DNA of 64,000 nt from Ruminococcus sp. XPD3002. GTDB taxonomy: Bacteria > Bacillota > Clostridia > Oscillospirales > Ruminococcaceae. Below are positions 15,093-23,773 of the stretch, one piece after another. Under the pieces are notes generated by a model. The model did not search any database. It was not told the DNA's origin and saw only the letters and a program-made list of their open reading frames with translations. The stretch covers positions 1-64,000 of the forward strand of contig FPJT01000004.1 of the NCBI GenBank assembly GCA_900119535.1, in the 5' to 3' direction. Position 1 is the first letter of the stretch; every line of letters begins with the position of its first letter. Both the position numbers and the translations under genes were made by a program.

Positions 15093-15159
15093 CCGGACTG
15101 TTTTGAAATTCACCCTTTACTGAGCGCTTCATATCACAGAGCTCTGCCTTTGGAATCCC
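15093..15159 (-). repeat. Family A remnant, copy A4 (reverse orientation)
   Basis: Read on the minus strand it contains GGATTCCAAAGGCAGAGC, then AAGCGCTCAGTAAAGGGTGA and ATTTCAAAACAGTCCG. All are blocks of the Family A elements, but the intervening hairpins and the GGGAACGCCC stem are lost. Confidence 0.75.
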
Positions 15160-15162
15160 CGA

Positions 15163-15636
15163 TCAGAACCGGAAAAGCATTATATACTCTTCCTCGTTTT
15201 CGTCTATGACCTCAAATCCCAGTCTGCGATACATTTTCACAGCGTAGTTTGCTTTCTGTACCGCAAGAGAAGCCTGTCTGTAGCCTCGTTCTTTAAGAAG
15301 TCCGAGCATCTCACGCATCATGGCAGTACCTATGCCGAAATTTCTGTATTCTTCAAAAAGCGATATTGCAAAGGATGGTGTCTCGTTGTCGATGTGTCCG
15401 TAATCATCCATTATCCTCACCCATACCGCACCGACTATTTTATCATCGGCTTCGGCAGCAAGGCAGATATCGTCCTTATACCTGCCGAAATCGGCGGTAT
15501 ATACCTGTAATTCGGGACGAAATACGATGTCCCTCGGAGGTTTTTCCTGTCCCTCGGGGATGAATATCGCCTCGTAAATGAAGTCCTGAAGCAGCGGGTA
15601 TTCGCTTTCACGCATTTGTCTGATCTTATAGTCCAT
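15163..15636 (-). CDS. GNAT-family N-acetyltransferase
   Basis: A 157-residue protein of normal GNAT length. The acetyl-CoA pyrophosphate loop is in EEYRNFGIGTAMMREML (the R/Q-x-x-G-x-G/A type, about residues 93-110), followed by GYRQASLAVQKANYAVKMYR and LGFEVIDENEEEYIML, the usual C-terminal strands. The substrate cannot be told from sequence. The gene is last in the sugar-transport operon and overlaps the GH105 gene by 11 bp; this may be co-transcription without shared function. Confidence 0.85.
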   Translation of the reverse strand: MDYKIRQMRESEYPLLQDFIYEAIFIPEGQEKPPRDIVFRPELQVYTADFGRYKDDICLAAEADDKIVGAVWVRIMDDYGHIDNETPSFAISLFEEYRNFGIGTAMMREMLGLLKERGYRQASLAVQKANYAVKMYRRLGFEVIDENEEEYIMLFRF

Positions 15637-16768
15637 TTATCTCACCATTCCGCCTTTTGAGTTCTGTAAAAGCCATAAGGTAAGGCGCAATTCCCTTGGC
15701 ATCGTTTTCAACGATCTTTTCACCGAGATAATACTCCGCAGAACCGTCCCTGCCGCTGTCTCCGCCGAGACCGCCCATAAGACAGATATTACCGAGTATC
15801 GGCGCATCCTCTGTAAAGGTTATGAATCTGTCAGTTACCGTCATAAAGGCTTTTGCTCCTGCACTGCCGTCACCGACAATGCCGAGGCGTTCAGCTTTCA
15901 TCATTGCATAGGCAAACAGCAGAGTACCGCTTGTCTCGGGGTAATTTCCGCTGAGTTCACGCTTTACGGGAAGCTGATACAGCATCCCGTCATCATCGGT
16001 ATACCTGCACAGAGACAGCAAAATATCCCTGAGCATTCCACGACAGACATCCGAATCGGGGAGTATCTCCGCAATATCCGCAAGTCCTGCGCACAGCCAG
16101 CCTATCGCTCTAAGCCAGAATTCACGGGAACAGCCTGTAGTTTTATCCGCCCAGTTCATCGAGCGAGTCTCGTCATAGCCGTGATAATAAAGACCTGTGT
16201 TAACATCTCTCAGCTTCTCGCGGATATTGCCGAGCTGACGCTCAACGTCCTCAATTATTCCGCTCTGCTCGGTCATCACGGCGTATTCAGCCATAAACGG
16301 CAGCGCCATATAGCTTCCGTCCAGCCAGAGCTGAAAAGGATATATCGCCTTATGCCAGAAGCTTCCACAGAGAAGTCTCGGCTGTTTAGTCAGCTGTTCC
16401 TCGTAAAGGCGCACGAAGCCTCGTCTGTACATCGGTTCACCTGTCAGCTTCCACAGCTTGATGAGGACCTTTCCGCCGTTTATGTTATCCAGATTGAAGT
16501 CCTCGGTATGCATTGTGGGTATGGTACCGTCCTCGCGGACATACGCTCCGATGAATTTCTCGGAATACTCAGTCAGACGCTTGTCACCTGTCACCCTATA
16601 AAGCATGAGAAGTGCATTTATCATGCATCCGTCGATATAGTTCCACTTAGCCTGTTTTCTGAATATGAAATTCTCCCTGTTCCACATCGGACAAAGAGGC
16701 TCTGATATCAGTATCAGCTTATCCAGATAGTCCTTTACCGCCTTTTCGGCTCTTGAAATGTCCATCAT
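15626..16768 (-). CDS. GH105 unsaturated rhamnogalacturonyl hydrolase
   Basis: A 380-residue cytoplasmic enzyme of the alpha6/alpha6-barrel GH105/GH88 type, with no signal peptide. WNYIDGCMINALLMLYRVTG, YPFQLWLDGSYMALPFMAEY and RSMNWADKTTGCSREFWLRAIGW (two blocks) are conserved; the catalytic Asp lies in the W(L)DG motif. The family removes the unsaturated galacturonyl group left by pectin lyases, so the linked ABC transporter probably imports pectin-derived oligosaccharides. I use the ATG at 16768, preceded by AGGAGGG and overlapping the permease stop by 4 bp; a longer frame to 16876 would lie inside the permease gene. Confidence 0.85.
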   Translation of the reverse strand: MMDISRAEKAVKDYLDKLILISEPLCPMWNRENFIFRKQAKWNYIDGCMINALLMLYRVTGDKRLTEYSEKFIGAYVREDGTIPTMHTEDFNLDNINGGKVLIKLWKLTGEPMYRRGFVRLYEEQLTKQPRLLCGSFWHKAIYPFQLWLDGSYMALPFMAEYAVMTEQSGIIEDVERQLGNIREKLRDVNTGLYYHGYDETRSMNWADKTTGCSREFWLRAIGWLCAGLADIAEILPDSDVCRGMLRDILLSLCRYTDDDGMLYQLPVKRELSGNYPETSGTLLFAYAMMKAERLGIVGDGSAGAKAFMTVTDRFITFTEDAPILGNICLMGGLGGDSGRDGSAEYYLGEKIVENDAKGIAPYLMAFTELKRRNGEINGL

Positions 16769-17595
16769 CCTGTCAGCCCTCCTGCGGTTATACCACTTAT
16801 GAATTTTTTCTGTGCAGCTGCAAATACAGCGGCAGACGGTATAAGTCCTATCACGGACATTGCAATTATCTTGCACTGTTCATAGCCGTTGCCTGTGCTG
16901 TCGGAAGAAAGCCGCAGAGCAAGTGAGAGGGGATATTTTTCAACAGAGCTTATGTTGATAAGAGGAGTAAGGAAGTCGTTCATAGTCCAGAGGAAAGTGA
17001 ATACAGATATCGACACTATTACGGGACGGATACAGGGTATCAGCACATAGAACAGCGTCTTTAAAGCGCCGCAGCCGTCCAGCCTTGCCGCCTCGTCAAA
17101 CTCTTTCGGGACGCCCTTCATGAACTGTATCAGCATGAATACGAACATTCCCTCGGCAGCAAACAGCGAAGGCAGAGTAAGCGGTATATAGGTATCGAGT
17201 ACGCCGAGTCTGCTCCACAGCAGATAAAGGGGCATTGCCGTAACTATCGCAGGCATGAACATCGAACCCATAAGCAGTGAGAACCACATGCGCTTCATAG
17301 GAAAATCGAACCTTGCAAAGCCGTATGCCACAAGTACCGATGACAGTACAGCGAAAACAGTTTTGGGGATGATTATACAGAAGGTGTTAAGGAAGTAATG
17401 TCCCATAGAGTAAGGGGTAACGGTCTCCCATGCGCTTCTGTAAACCGAAAAGTCAAAGTGCTTCGGCATGAACCATACCGAGCTGAATATCTCGTCGTTG
17501 GACTTGAATGAAGCTCCGATAAGCCATAGAAGCGGATATATCATGACTACTGCAATAGCAGTAAGGAGCAGATATGCAGTTATTTTCTTCTTCAT
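16765..17595 (-). CDS. ABC sugar transporter permease, MalG-like
   Basis: A 276-residue inner-membrane protein with six hydrophobic segments. The EAA loop that contacts the ATPase is in KEFDEAARLDGCGALKTLFY. It pairs with the permease encoded just upstream (4-bp overlap). The ATG at 17595 follows GGGAGGA; the 26 residues before it in the longer frame are not hydrophobic and overlap the neighbour. No ATPase gene is in the operon, as is common for CUT1 systems that share one MsmK-type ATPase. Confidence 0.9.
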   Translation of the reverse strand: MKKKITAYLLLTAIAVVMIYPLLWLIGASFKSNDEIFSSVWFMPKHFDFSVYRSAWETVTPYSMGHYFLNTFCIIIPKTVFAVLSSVLVAYGFARFDFPMKRMWFSLLMGSMFMPAIVTAMPLYLLWSRLGVLDTYIPLTLPSLFAAEGMFVFMLIQFMKGVPKEFDEAARLDGCGALKTLFYVLIPCIRPVIVSISVFTFLWTMNDFLTPLINISSVEKYPLSLALRLSSDSTGNGYEQCKIIAMSVIGLIPSAAVFAAAQKKFISGITAGGLTG

Positions 17596-18485
17596 ATGCT
17601 GTCCTCCCTGTTTCTGCCTGTAAGCCTGAAAAGTATCAGCACTGCGGCGGTTATGAACAGGAAAAGCAGCCACGAGACCGCATTTGCCGTACCTGCATCG
17701 TGGTATCTGAACATCTCGTTATATATCATCATTCCTATGGTATAGGTCGAACGCATAGGACCGCCGCCCGTAAGCATATACGGCGCATTGAACTCCTGCA
17801 TTGCGGCTATCGTCTGTAAAACGAGGTTAAGGAATATGACATTTTTCAGCATGGGAAGGGTTATTGCAAAGAAGCTCCTGACTCCTCCGCAGCCGTCCAC
17901 CTTTGCGGCATCATAATACTCCTTCGGCACGTCACGAAGTGCATTGAGAAAGAGTACCATTGCCGAACCGAACTCCCACAGACGCAGGAGTATTATCGTA
18001 AACAGGGCGTATCTGCTGTCGCCGTACCAGCTTACGGCATCAGCTCCCGTCAGACCGATGAGCTGATTTACAAGTCCGCCCGATGTGAAAAGGAACTGCC
18101 ACATTATGACAACAGCCAGATTTGCCCCAAGTATCGAAGGAACGTAGAAAGCAGTCCTGTAAATACCTATCCCCCTGACCTCCAGATTCAGCAGCATTGC
18201 CGCAAGAAGCGATATTATCAGCTTCAGCGGGACAAGTATAAGAGTGTACTTAATGGTAACGAGAGCTGCATCATGCATTTCGCTGTCAGCAAGCAGTTCC
18301 CTGTAGTTTTCAAAGCCGATGAACTGCGGCGGATGAACGCCGTCATAATCGGTGAGTCCAAGCAGGAACGAAGCTGCAAAGGGATAGAGCGTAAACAGGA
18401 GGAATCCTGCTATAAACGGCGTTATCAGGAGCAGTCCCGTATACTTGCCCACACCAACAGGGTTGTTGTAAGTTCGTTTTTTCAT
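17592..18485 (-). CDS. ABC sugar transporter permease, MalF-like
   Basis: A 297-residue inner-membrane permease of the CUT1 class. Six hydrophobic segments begin near residue 13, and the EAA loop is VPKEYYDAAKVDGCGGVRSF. Typical end phrases include GGGPMRSTYTIGMMIYNEMF. It overlaps the genes on both sides by 4 bp, so all components should be made in fixed ratio. Confidence 0.92.
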   Translation of the reverse strand: MKKRTYNNPVGVGKYTGLLLITPFIAGFLLFTLYPFAASFLLGLTDYDGVHPPQFIGFENYRELLADSEMHDAALVTIKYTLILVPLKLIISLLAAMLLNLEVRGIGIYRTAFYVPSILGANLAVVIMWQFLFTSGGLVNQLIGLTGADAVSWYGDSRYALFTIILLRLWEFGSAMVLFLNALRDVPKEYYDAAKVDGCGGVRSFFAITLPMLKNVIFLNLVLQTIAAMQEFNAPYMLTGGGPMRSTYTIGMMIYNEMFRYHDAGTANAVSWLLFLFITAAVLILFRLTGRNREDSI

Positions 18486-19792
18486 TTTCTAATCTTCTCC
18501 AGATACGAAGACATTGCGTCATACATTTCCTGCGCCGCTGTGTGAGTATCCTCAGTACCGTAGGATACCTTCTCTATTGCCGTGTTATAGAACTCCTTCA
18601 TTCGGTCAAGCTCCATATACGGACTTATGGTAACTGTATCGGCTGCCTCGAGCATATCATGGTTCTCAAGGACAAGTCCCTCAAGCTTTTCACTGTTTTC
18701 AAGGCTTTTCTCCGCATATTCCGAAGAGGGTATACCTCTTGTAGTGCCCAGTATCTCGGCGCACTCGCTGTCATTGAGCATAAAGTCCATAAAAGCAGCC
18801 GCTTCATCGGGATGCTCTGTATTTGCAGATATAGCGTAAAGCAGTGAAGGCTTTATCATCCAGCCGCTGTTATTGCCGCTTTCGTCCGCAAGCAGAGGAC
18901 CTGCCTTAAGCGCACCCTCGGGAAGTACCATTTCATACTTGCCCACAGAGCTGCCCCATTCGAGAACTCCCGCTACTCTTCCGCTGATAAACTCAGAGGA
19001 CTGATACAATGCGGAATTACCGTCCTGATCGGTATGCTCCTTTACGGTGCGGACTGCATGGGAATCCTCCAGCGACTTGTAAAAATCAAGTGCAGCCTCG
19101 ATGTCCTCCACAGTGAATCCAAGCTCGCCGTCCATAGTTATAAGGTTGCGTCCTGTTTTCTGCTGTATGTACACTACAGAAAGATACCAGGCAGTAAAGC
19201 CAGACTGTATATCAAGATCTATGGGATATTTGTCCGAACCTCTCATAGTCTCGCCCAGCGCCAGAAGGTCGTCCCATGTTTCGGGGAAAGACGCTCCGAG
19301 ACTTTCGTAAGTCTGCGAATTGTAAAAAGGTCCCCTGCCGCATACCGAAACGGTAACTGCATTAAGAAGCCCGTCCACACGTCCGAAGGAGAGAACGTCC
19401 TCGTCAAATCCCGAAAGATCGAGCTGATCCGCAAGTCTGTCCAGATCGTAGAAGCCTTTTCCGTCGGGAGAAAGCGTTACCAGCCAGTCGTAGTTTATCT
19501 GCATGATATCGGGAGCGGTACCTCCGCCTATCTGAGCGGCAGTTTTTTCAGTCCAGCCGTCCCAGCCGCCGTATTCGGGAGTTATAACTATCTCGGGATG
19601 TCGGCTGTTCCAGAGCTTGATAGCCTCAAGGGTAGCTTCATGCCTGTCGTCCCCTCCCCACCAGGAAAAACGAATAGTGCAGGGATCAAGCTTACCGTCG
19701 GGAGCCGTCACGGTTTTATTTGTTCTGCCTCCGCAGGCAGAGAGAGTCACAGCGCAGCAAAATGCCGCAAGCTTCAATAGTTTATCCTTCAT
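18482..19792 (-). CDS. ABC sugar-binding lipoprotein
   Basis: A 436-residue extracellular solute-binding protein, family 1. The lipobox TLSACGG lies about 20 residues from the ATG at 19792, which has AAGGG upstream and is preferred over an earlier in-frame start. RFSWWGGDDRHEATLEAI and PDIMQINYDWLVTLSPDG are typical of sugar binders of the CUT1 class. It is the first gene of the operon; its partners are the two permeases, and GH105 downstream points to unsaturated pectic oligosaccharides as cargo. Confidence 0.92.
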   Translation of the reverse strand: MKDKLLKLAAFCCAVTLSACGGRTNKTVTAPDGKLDPCTIRFSWWGGDDRHEATLEAIKLWNSRHPEIVITPEYGGWDGWTEKTAAQIGGGTAPDIMQINYDWLVTLSPDGKGFYDLDRLADQLDLSGFDEDVLSFGRVDGLLNAVTVSVCGRGPFYNSQTYESLGASFPETWDDLLALGETMRGSDKYPIDLDIQSGFTAWYLSVVYIQQKTGRNLITMDGELGFTVEDIEAALDFYKSLEDSHAVRTVKEHTDQDGNSALYQSSEFISGRVAGVLEWGSSVGKYEMVLPEGALKAGPLLADESGNNSGWMIKPSLLYAISANTEHPDEAAAFMDFMLNDSECAEILGTTRGIPSSEYAEKSLENSEKLEGLVLENHDMLEAADTVTISPYMELDRMKEFYNTAIEKVSYGTEDTHTAAQEMYDAMSSYLEKIRK

Positions 19793-19823
19793 ACTCTCAA
19801 CCCTTAAATATAATGATACCATT

Positions 19824-19852
19824 ATTATACACTACTTCTCCCCTGAAATCAA
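19824..19852 (-). promoter_or_regulatory. Promoter of the sugar-uptake operon
   Basis: Minus strand TTGATT (19847-19852), 17 nt, TATAAT (19824-19829), 32 nt before the start codon. The 323-bp gap between this operon and the AraC gene holds only the two divergent promoters as far as I can see. Confidence 0.75.
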
Positions 19853-20024
19853 CCTGATTTTATTAATTATGACAATCATACAGTCTGCAATAGTTAACTC
19901 AGATTTACTAAAAAAGTCTCTGAAATCTATACAAAACGCAATATACAGGCAAGTTCCGTAGTTATAATGCCCCAAAAATTGTTGTGGCGATTTGTATTAT
20001 TTTCACAAAGTTTCGCCTTAACTA

Positions 20025-20053
20025 TTTACATTTTACACGGATTATACTATAAT
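20025..20053 (+). promoter_or_regulatory. Promoter of the AraC-type gene
   Basis: TTTACA (20025-20030), 17 nt, TATAAT (20048-20053). The start codon is 63 nt further on. Confidence 0.75.
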
Positions 20054-20115
20054 GTAAGTGGGTAAATGCAGTTGCGATTGCTTTGAAAGAGCAATTTTTG
20101 ACGAGGGGAAAAGTT

Positions 20116-20976
20116 ATGATCAAGAATTTAATGGGCGACTATGAAACAGTCGAGTACGACAGCAAACGATGTATTTTGCTGTACGACAATGTGGAAAACG
20201 AGCCGTATCCCGTCCATTGGCACGATGCGGTGGAAATGATAATGCCAATGAAAAACGAATACCGTGTAACGGTGGCTGACGAGGAGTATAACCTGCGCGA
20301 GAACGATATCCTTATCGTTCCCCCATGCGAGCTTCATTCCATGCCGCCTATGCCCGGAAGAAGACTCATCTTCCAGTGCGACAATTCAGTGCTCAGCCAG
20401 GTGGCTGCACTGGAACCAATAATGCGCGCACTGAACGGTCCTATCCTTCTGACTCCCGAGTACGATAAGGAGATCCACGTTATGGCTAAAAAGACCATGC
20501 TCGATATCCTTACACTCTATAACTCCCATGCAGAGCTTGCTGACGTTAAGATCTATACCGAGCTCATCAATCTTTTCATGACGATAAGAGAGTTCCAGAT
20601 CGAACAGAACAAGAGCAGCATGGATGTGGACGAGGGAAAGATCGACGAATACAGCGAGAAGTTCGGAGTGGTACTGAAATACATAGACAACAACTATATG
20701 TACGACATATCGCTTGATCAGCTTGCAGACGTTGCAGGCTACAGCAAATATCACTTCTCACGTATTTTCAAGCAGTATAACTCTATGTCCTATCTGCAGT
20801 ATATCAATGCAAGGCGTACAAAAGCTGCCGAGCATCTGCTTATGGACTCTGAAATGCCGATAACCGAGGTCGCAATGCGATCGGGCTTCAAGAGCCTTAC
20901 AACATTCAATCGTATATTCAAAGAGATCAAACACTGCACACCCACGGATTTTAAGAAGCTGTACACACTACACTAA
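20116..20976 (+). CDS. AraC-family transcriptional regulator
   Basis: A 286-residue regulator. The N-terminal cupin (about residues 10-100) has YPVHWHDAVEMIMPMKNEY and RENDILIVPPCELHSMP, the usual sugar-sensing fold. The C-terminal ~100 residues hold two helix-turn-helix motifs, with DQLADVAGYSKYHFSRIFKQ and the AraC signature ITEVAMRSGFKSLTTFNRIF. The ATG at 20116 follows GAGGGG; an earlier start at 20083 has none. It is divergent from the sugar-uptake operon and very probably its activator. Confidence 0.92.
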   Translation: MIKNLMGDYETVEYDSKRCILLYDNVENEPYPVHWHDAVEMIMPMKNEYRVTVADEEYNLRENDILIVPPCELHSMPPMPGRRLIFQCDNSVLSQVAALEPIMRALNGPILLTPEYDKEIHVMAKKTMLDILTLYNSHAELADVKIYTELINLFMTIREFQIEQNKSSMDVDEGKIDEYSEKFGVVLKYIDNNYMYDISLDQLADVAGYSKYHFSRIFKQYNSMSYLQYINARRTKAAEHLLMDSEMPITEVAMRSGFKSLTTFNRIFKEIKHCTPTDFKKLYTLH

Positions 20977-21013
20977 ATAAAGCGGACTTTTAAGTTTTGC
21001 TTTTACGGAAATT

Positions 21014-21245
21014 TTATATGTGATTATCGGGGGAAAACCTTTCTGAGGAAAGGTTCTTCCCCCGAACCCCTTTTCCAAAGACTTTTTGCCCCAAATTTTC
21101 AGCCTGACAGGTTACTCACTCATAGTATTACTAAACTGATTGCTTTATATGAGTACCCTGTCAGGCTGAAAATTTAAAGTAAAGGCTCTGAAAAAGATAG
21201 AGGGAGACCTTTACTCAAAAGTCTCCCTCAATAAAACACTTAAAA
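21014..21245 (+). repeat. Family B structured repeat, copy B1
   Basis: This fills the gap between the AraC gene and the anti-sigma gene. Starts TATATGTGATTATCGGGGG and ends CCCTCAATAAAACACTTA, so the ends are imperfect inverted repeats. Inside are three hairpins: GGGGGAA..AACCTTTC with its partner, a long stem AATTTTCAGCCTGACAGG with its partner (21093-21175), and GAGGGAGAC/GTCTCCCTC. Other copies: 56017, 59236, 61801. Confidence 0.85.
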
Positions 21246-21280
21246 CTTCCGTATAGGCACAACTCTGAAAGTCCGCCGTT

Positions 21281-23095
21281 TTATTTCAGTATATCGTCAA
21301 GAATTTGATTTATCAGATCGATATTTGCGTTTGAAGCATCACCGTCTGCATCTGTAAGACGATATACTCCGCTTTCAGGTATGGACCATTCGATAGTACC
21401 GTCGCTGTATACGTTTATAACAACATCACCTATATCAGCAGCACCATATGTGAACTTGTATGTCGGAGTCTCTCCCAGGAAGGAATCAACAGCTTCCGCC
21501 TTGCTCCAGTCCCAGCCGAAAAATGCATTCGAGACTTCACGGAGCTTTGAACCTGTTAGCGCCTCGCCGTTATAGCTGAGTCCCGTCTTATATGGAGTGC
21601 CAAAGGGACAGTAGCCCTCGCTCCAGCCAAGTATGCTTCGTATCTTCATATCGATATACGACGCATCTATGCGATACCATTCCAACTTCTGCTCACCGCC
21701 GACTATTTCACGGTCATAAGAAACTATACCGTTATCAAATACAGTAAGCTCGCCCCATGAATTGCCGTCATTCCAGTCAAGACAATACGCACCGAATCCA
21801 AGCTGTTCCTCGGGAGCTACATTGTTGACCATACCATTGATATCTTCACTTGAAACCGACTCATAACAGCCTAACTCAATAGCAGAAACAAGCTTATCAC
21901 GCTGCTCCTTCGAGAGAATAAAAGGACACTCGGTATTTTTATAATTGACAAAGCGGACATTTTCATCGGGAAGATCAAAATCAAGGTCCAGATCATTGAC
22001 CATACCGACCGTAAGAGTTATCTCTGTGCCGACAGGTACAACAGAACCCGCTTCTATGGACTGCGCTGTAACTGTACGATTTTCATCGTCACCGCCATTA
22101 TCAAGTGTTCTGACCTTCAATCCATTATACAAAGCCATAGCAGATGCATCAACAACAGGAATGCCGATGTAGTTTTCAACCTTGATATCATCTGTTGCGC
22201 CGCAGCTGACATAAAGCGTGATATTTGTGTCCGAAGGAACTACTTCTCCCGGCTTTGGATCGCTGCTTATTACGTAACCCTCCGAAATTTCATCCGACGG
22301 CTGGCTTTTATACTCTACATGCTCAAAGCCGCTCTGCATCAGCTGATCCATAGCAAGCTCATACTGCATATTTGTAACATCGAGCATTTCTATATCCTCA
22401 ACAGGTACAAGAGTGCCGTTGCTGTTTTTTATCTTGATATTTCTTTCCTGTTCAAAAGCCAGCATCTGCTCATCAAAGCTCGGATAATTGATCTTATAAT
22501 AGGTTACAGGAGCATCCTCAAAAACCTTTTGAGTGAAAACTACTTCAGGAGCAAAATCAAAATCAGGACTTAACTCACCGCAGGCTGCAACACCGTCATC
22601 GTATATCATAATGAGCTTATGCCTGTCATCTTCATTAATATCAATAATGTATTCCGGAATATCATCAGCATGGGTGTTGATATCCGCTAATTCAGTGGAT
22701 CTCCATTCAACAGTATTAAGATACTCTCCGACCACGTGATGGTCATCAGGATTTTCGTAACGTCCGCCTATGAACCAATAATTCATATCCACAAAATCTC
22801 CGAACGGCATCATAACTACATGAGTTTCAACTTCACTGGACTGTGCAGGAGCTGTACCGTTTCTGAACATAAAATGCATCGTAGTACCAACTCCGCCGAT
22901 TATGACCGCACATGCAGCTGCCATAGCAGCGAACCGCATAACAGGTCTTGATTTTACTCGCTCAACACCGCTTACCTGTTCGCCGTTCAAATCGGTATTA
23001 TCGATATTTTTAACACACTCATCAATTATCTGCTGCTTTTTTTCATCTGAAAGTCTGATTTTTTCCGCAGCATTTCTGATATCCTTGTCATTCAT
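21281..23095 (-). CDS. Probable anti-sigma factor with PASTA repeats
   Basis: A 604-residue protein starting 1 nt after the ECF sigma gene. The first ~55 residues are cytoplasmic and charged (IRLSDEKKQQIIDECVKNID), followed by one membrane segment (about residues 55-75). Outside are two PASTA-like repeats (about residues 235-370; NMQYELAMDQLMQSGFEHVE, then GYVISSDPKPGEVVPSDTNI). The C-terminal ~230 residues are unrecognised. PASTA repeats bind peptidoglycan or lipid II in serine/threonine kinases and penicillin-binding proteins. Here they would let a sigma regulator sense cell-wall state. The sensing role is inferred; a kinase domain is absent. Confidence 0.7.
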   Translation of the reverse strand: MNDKDIRNAAEKIRLSDEKKQQIIDECVKNIDNTDLNGEQVSGVERVKSRPVMRFAAMAAACAVIIGGVGTTMHFMFRNGTAPAQSSEVETHVVMMPFGDFVDMNYWFIGGRYENPDDHHVVGEYLNTVEWRSTELADINTHADDIPEYIIDINEDDRHKLIMIYDDGVAACGELSPDFDFAPEVVFTQKVFEDAPVTYYKINYPSFDEQMLAFEQERNIKIKNSNGTLVPVEDIEMLDVTNMQYELAMDQLMQSGFEHVEYKSQPSDEISEGYVISSDPKPGEVVPSDTNITLYVSCGATDDIKVENYIGIPVVDASAMALYNGLKVRTLDNGGDDENRTVTAQSIEAGSVVPVGTEITLTVGMVNDLDLDFDLPDENVRFVNYKNTECPFILSKEQRDKLVSAIELGCYESVSSEDINGMVNNVAPEEQLGFGAYCLDWNDGNSWGELTVFDNGIVSYDREIVGGEQKLEWYRIDASYIDMKIRSILGWSEGYCPFGTPYKTGLSYNGEALTGSKLREVSNAFFGWDWSKAEAVDSFLGETPTYKFTYGAADIGDVVINVYSDGTIEWSIPESGVYRLTDADGDASNANIDLINQILDDILK

Positions 23096-23096
23096 A

Positions 23097-23570
23097 TCAC
23101 ATGTACCCCTTTCTGTACTTTTCTTCGAGTTTTTTCCGTCCCTTTGAAAGGCGCATTTTAACAGCGGAAGGTGATCTGCCTATCATTTCGGCGATCTCGT
23201 CCACTTTGTAGCCTTCAATATAGTGAAGGGATAGGACTATCCTGTATTTCTCGGGGACCTCCATAAGCGCATCGATAACAGCAGAATCACTCTCCTCCAC
23301 GAAATAGCTTTCAAGCAGTTCGTCGCTTACGGTGCTGTGACGATCCCTGTAACGGATCATGTCATGGCACTTATTGCATGCAACACGTATCAGCCACGCC
23401 TTTTCATGTTCTGAGCTGTTGAATCGCGGAGCCTTCTGCATATATGTAATGAACGAATCCTGCACAGCGTCTTCCGCATCAGCAGTATTTTTCAGCATCA
23501 CAAGGCATACCCTGTAGAGATCATCTGCATAGTTCTCGACGGCTTCCCGGATAAGATCCTCTGAAACCAT
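23097..23570 (-). CDS. ECF RNA polymerase sigma factor
   Basis: A 157-residue ECF sigma factor. Region 2 spans about residues 10-75 (ADDLYRVCLVMLKNTADAED and EKAWLIRVACNKCHDM). Region 4 spans about 95-150 (VPEKYRIVLSLHYIEGYKVD, EIAEMIGRSPSAVKMRLSKG). ATG 23570 has GGAAGGAG 8 nt upstream; a longer frame starts inside that site. It heads an operon with the PASTA anti-sigma-like gene. The upstream region contains a short palindrome, CATAATATTATG (about 23588-23599), but no copy of the promoter used by the other ECF factor. Confidence 0.92.
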   Translation of the reverse strand: MVSEDLIREAVENYADDLYRVCLVMLKNTADAEDAVQDSFITYMQKAPRFNSSEHEKAWLIRVACNKCHDMIRYRDRHSTVSDELLESYFVEESDSAVIDALMEVPEKYRIVLSLHYIEGYKVDEIAEMIGRSPSAVKMRLSKGRKKLEEKYRKGYM

Positions 23571-23682
23571 AATCTCAACTCCTTCCATAATATTATGAAG
23601 GCTTCAATGTGTACACAAATCATGAATCCTTTCACTAATAAAACGAACCAAAAGAAGAAAAGGTCACTTTTTTTATAAAGCG

Positions 23683-23713
23683 AAAAGGCAGTCGGGGTAA
23701 CCGACTGCCTTTC
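23683..23713 (-). terminator. Intrinsic terminator of the xylanase gene
   Basis: AAAGGCAGTCGG, 5-nt loop, CCGACTGCCTTT; on the minus strand four T follow. It lies about 60 nt past the xylanase stop. Nothing else is recognisable in 23600-23773. Confidence 0.85.
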
Positions 23714-23773
23714 CAGGGAAAATTAGGGGATAATCAGAATGTGTGTGTATATCGTTAGTTAATTATTAGAAGT

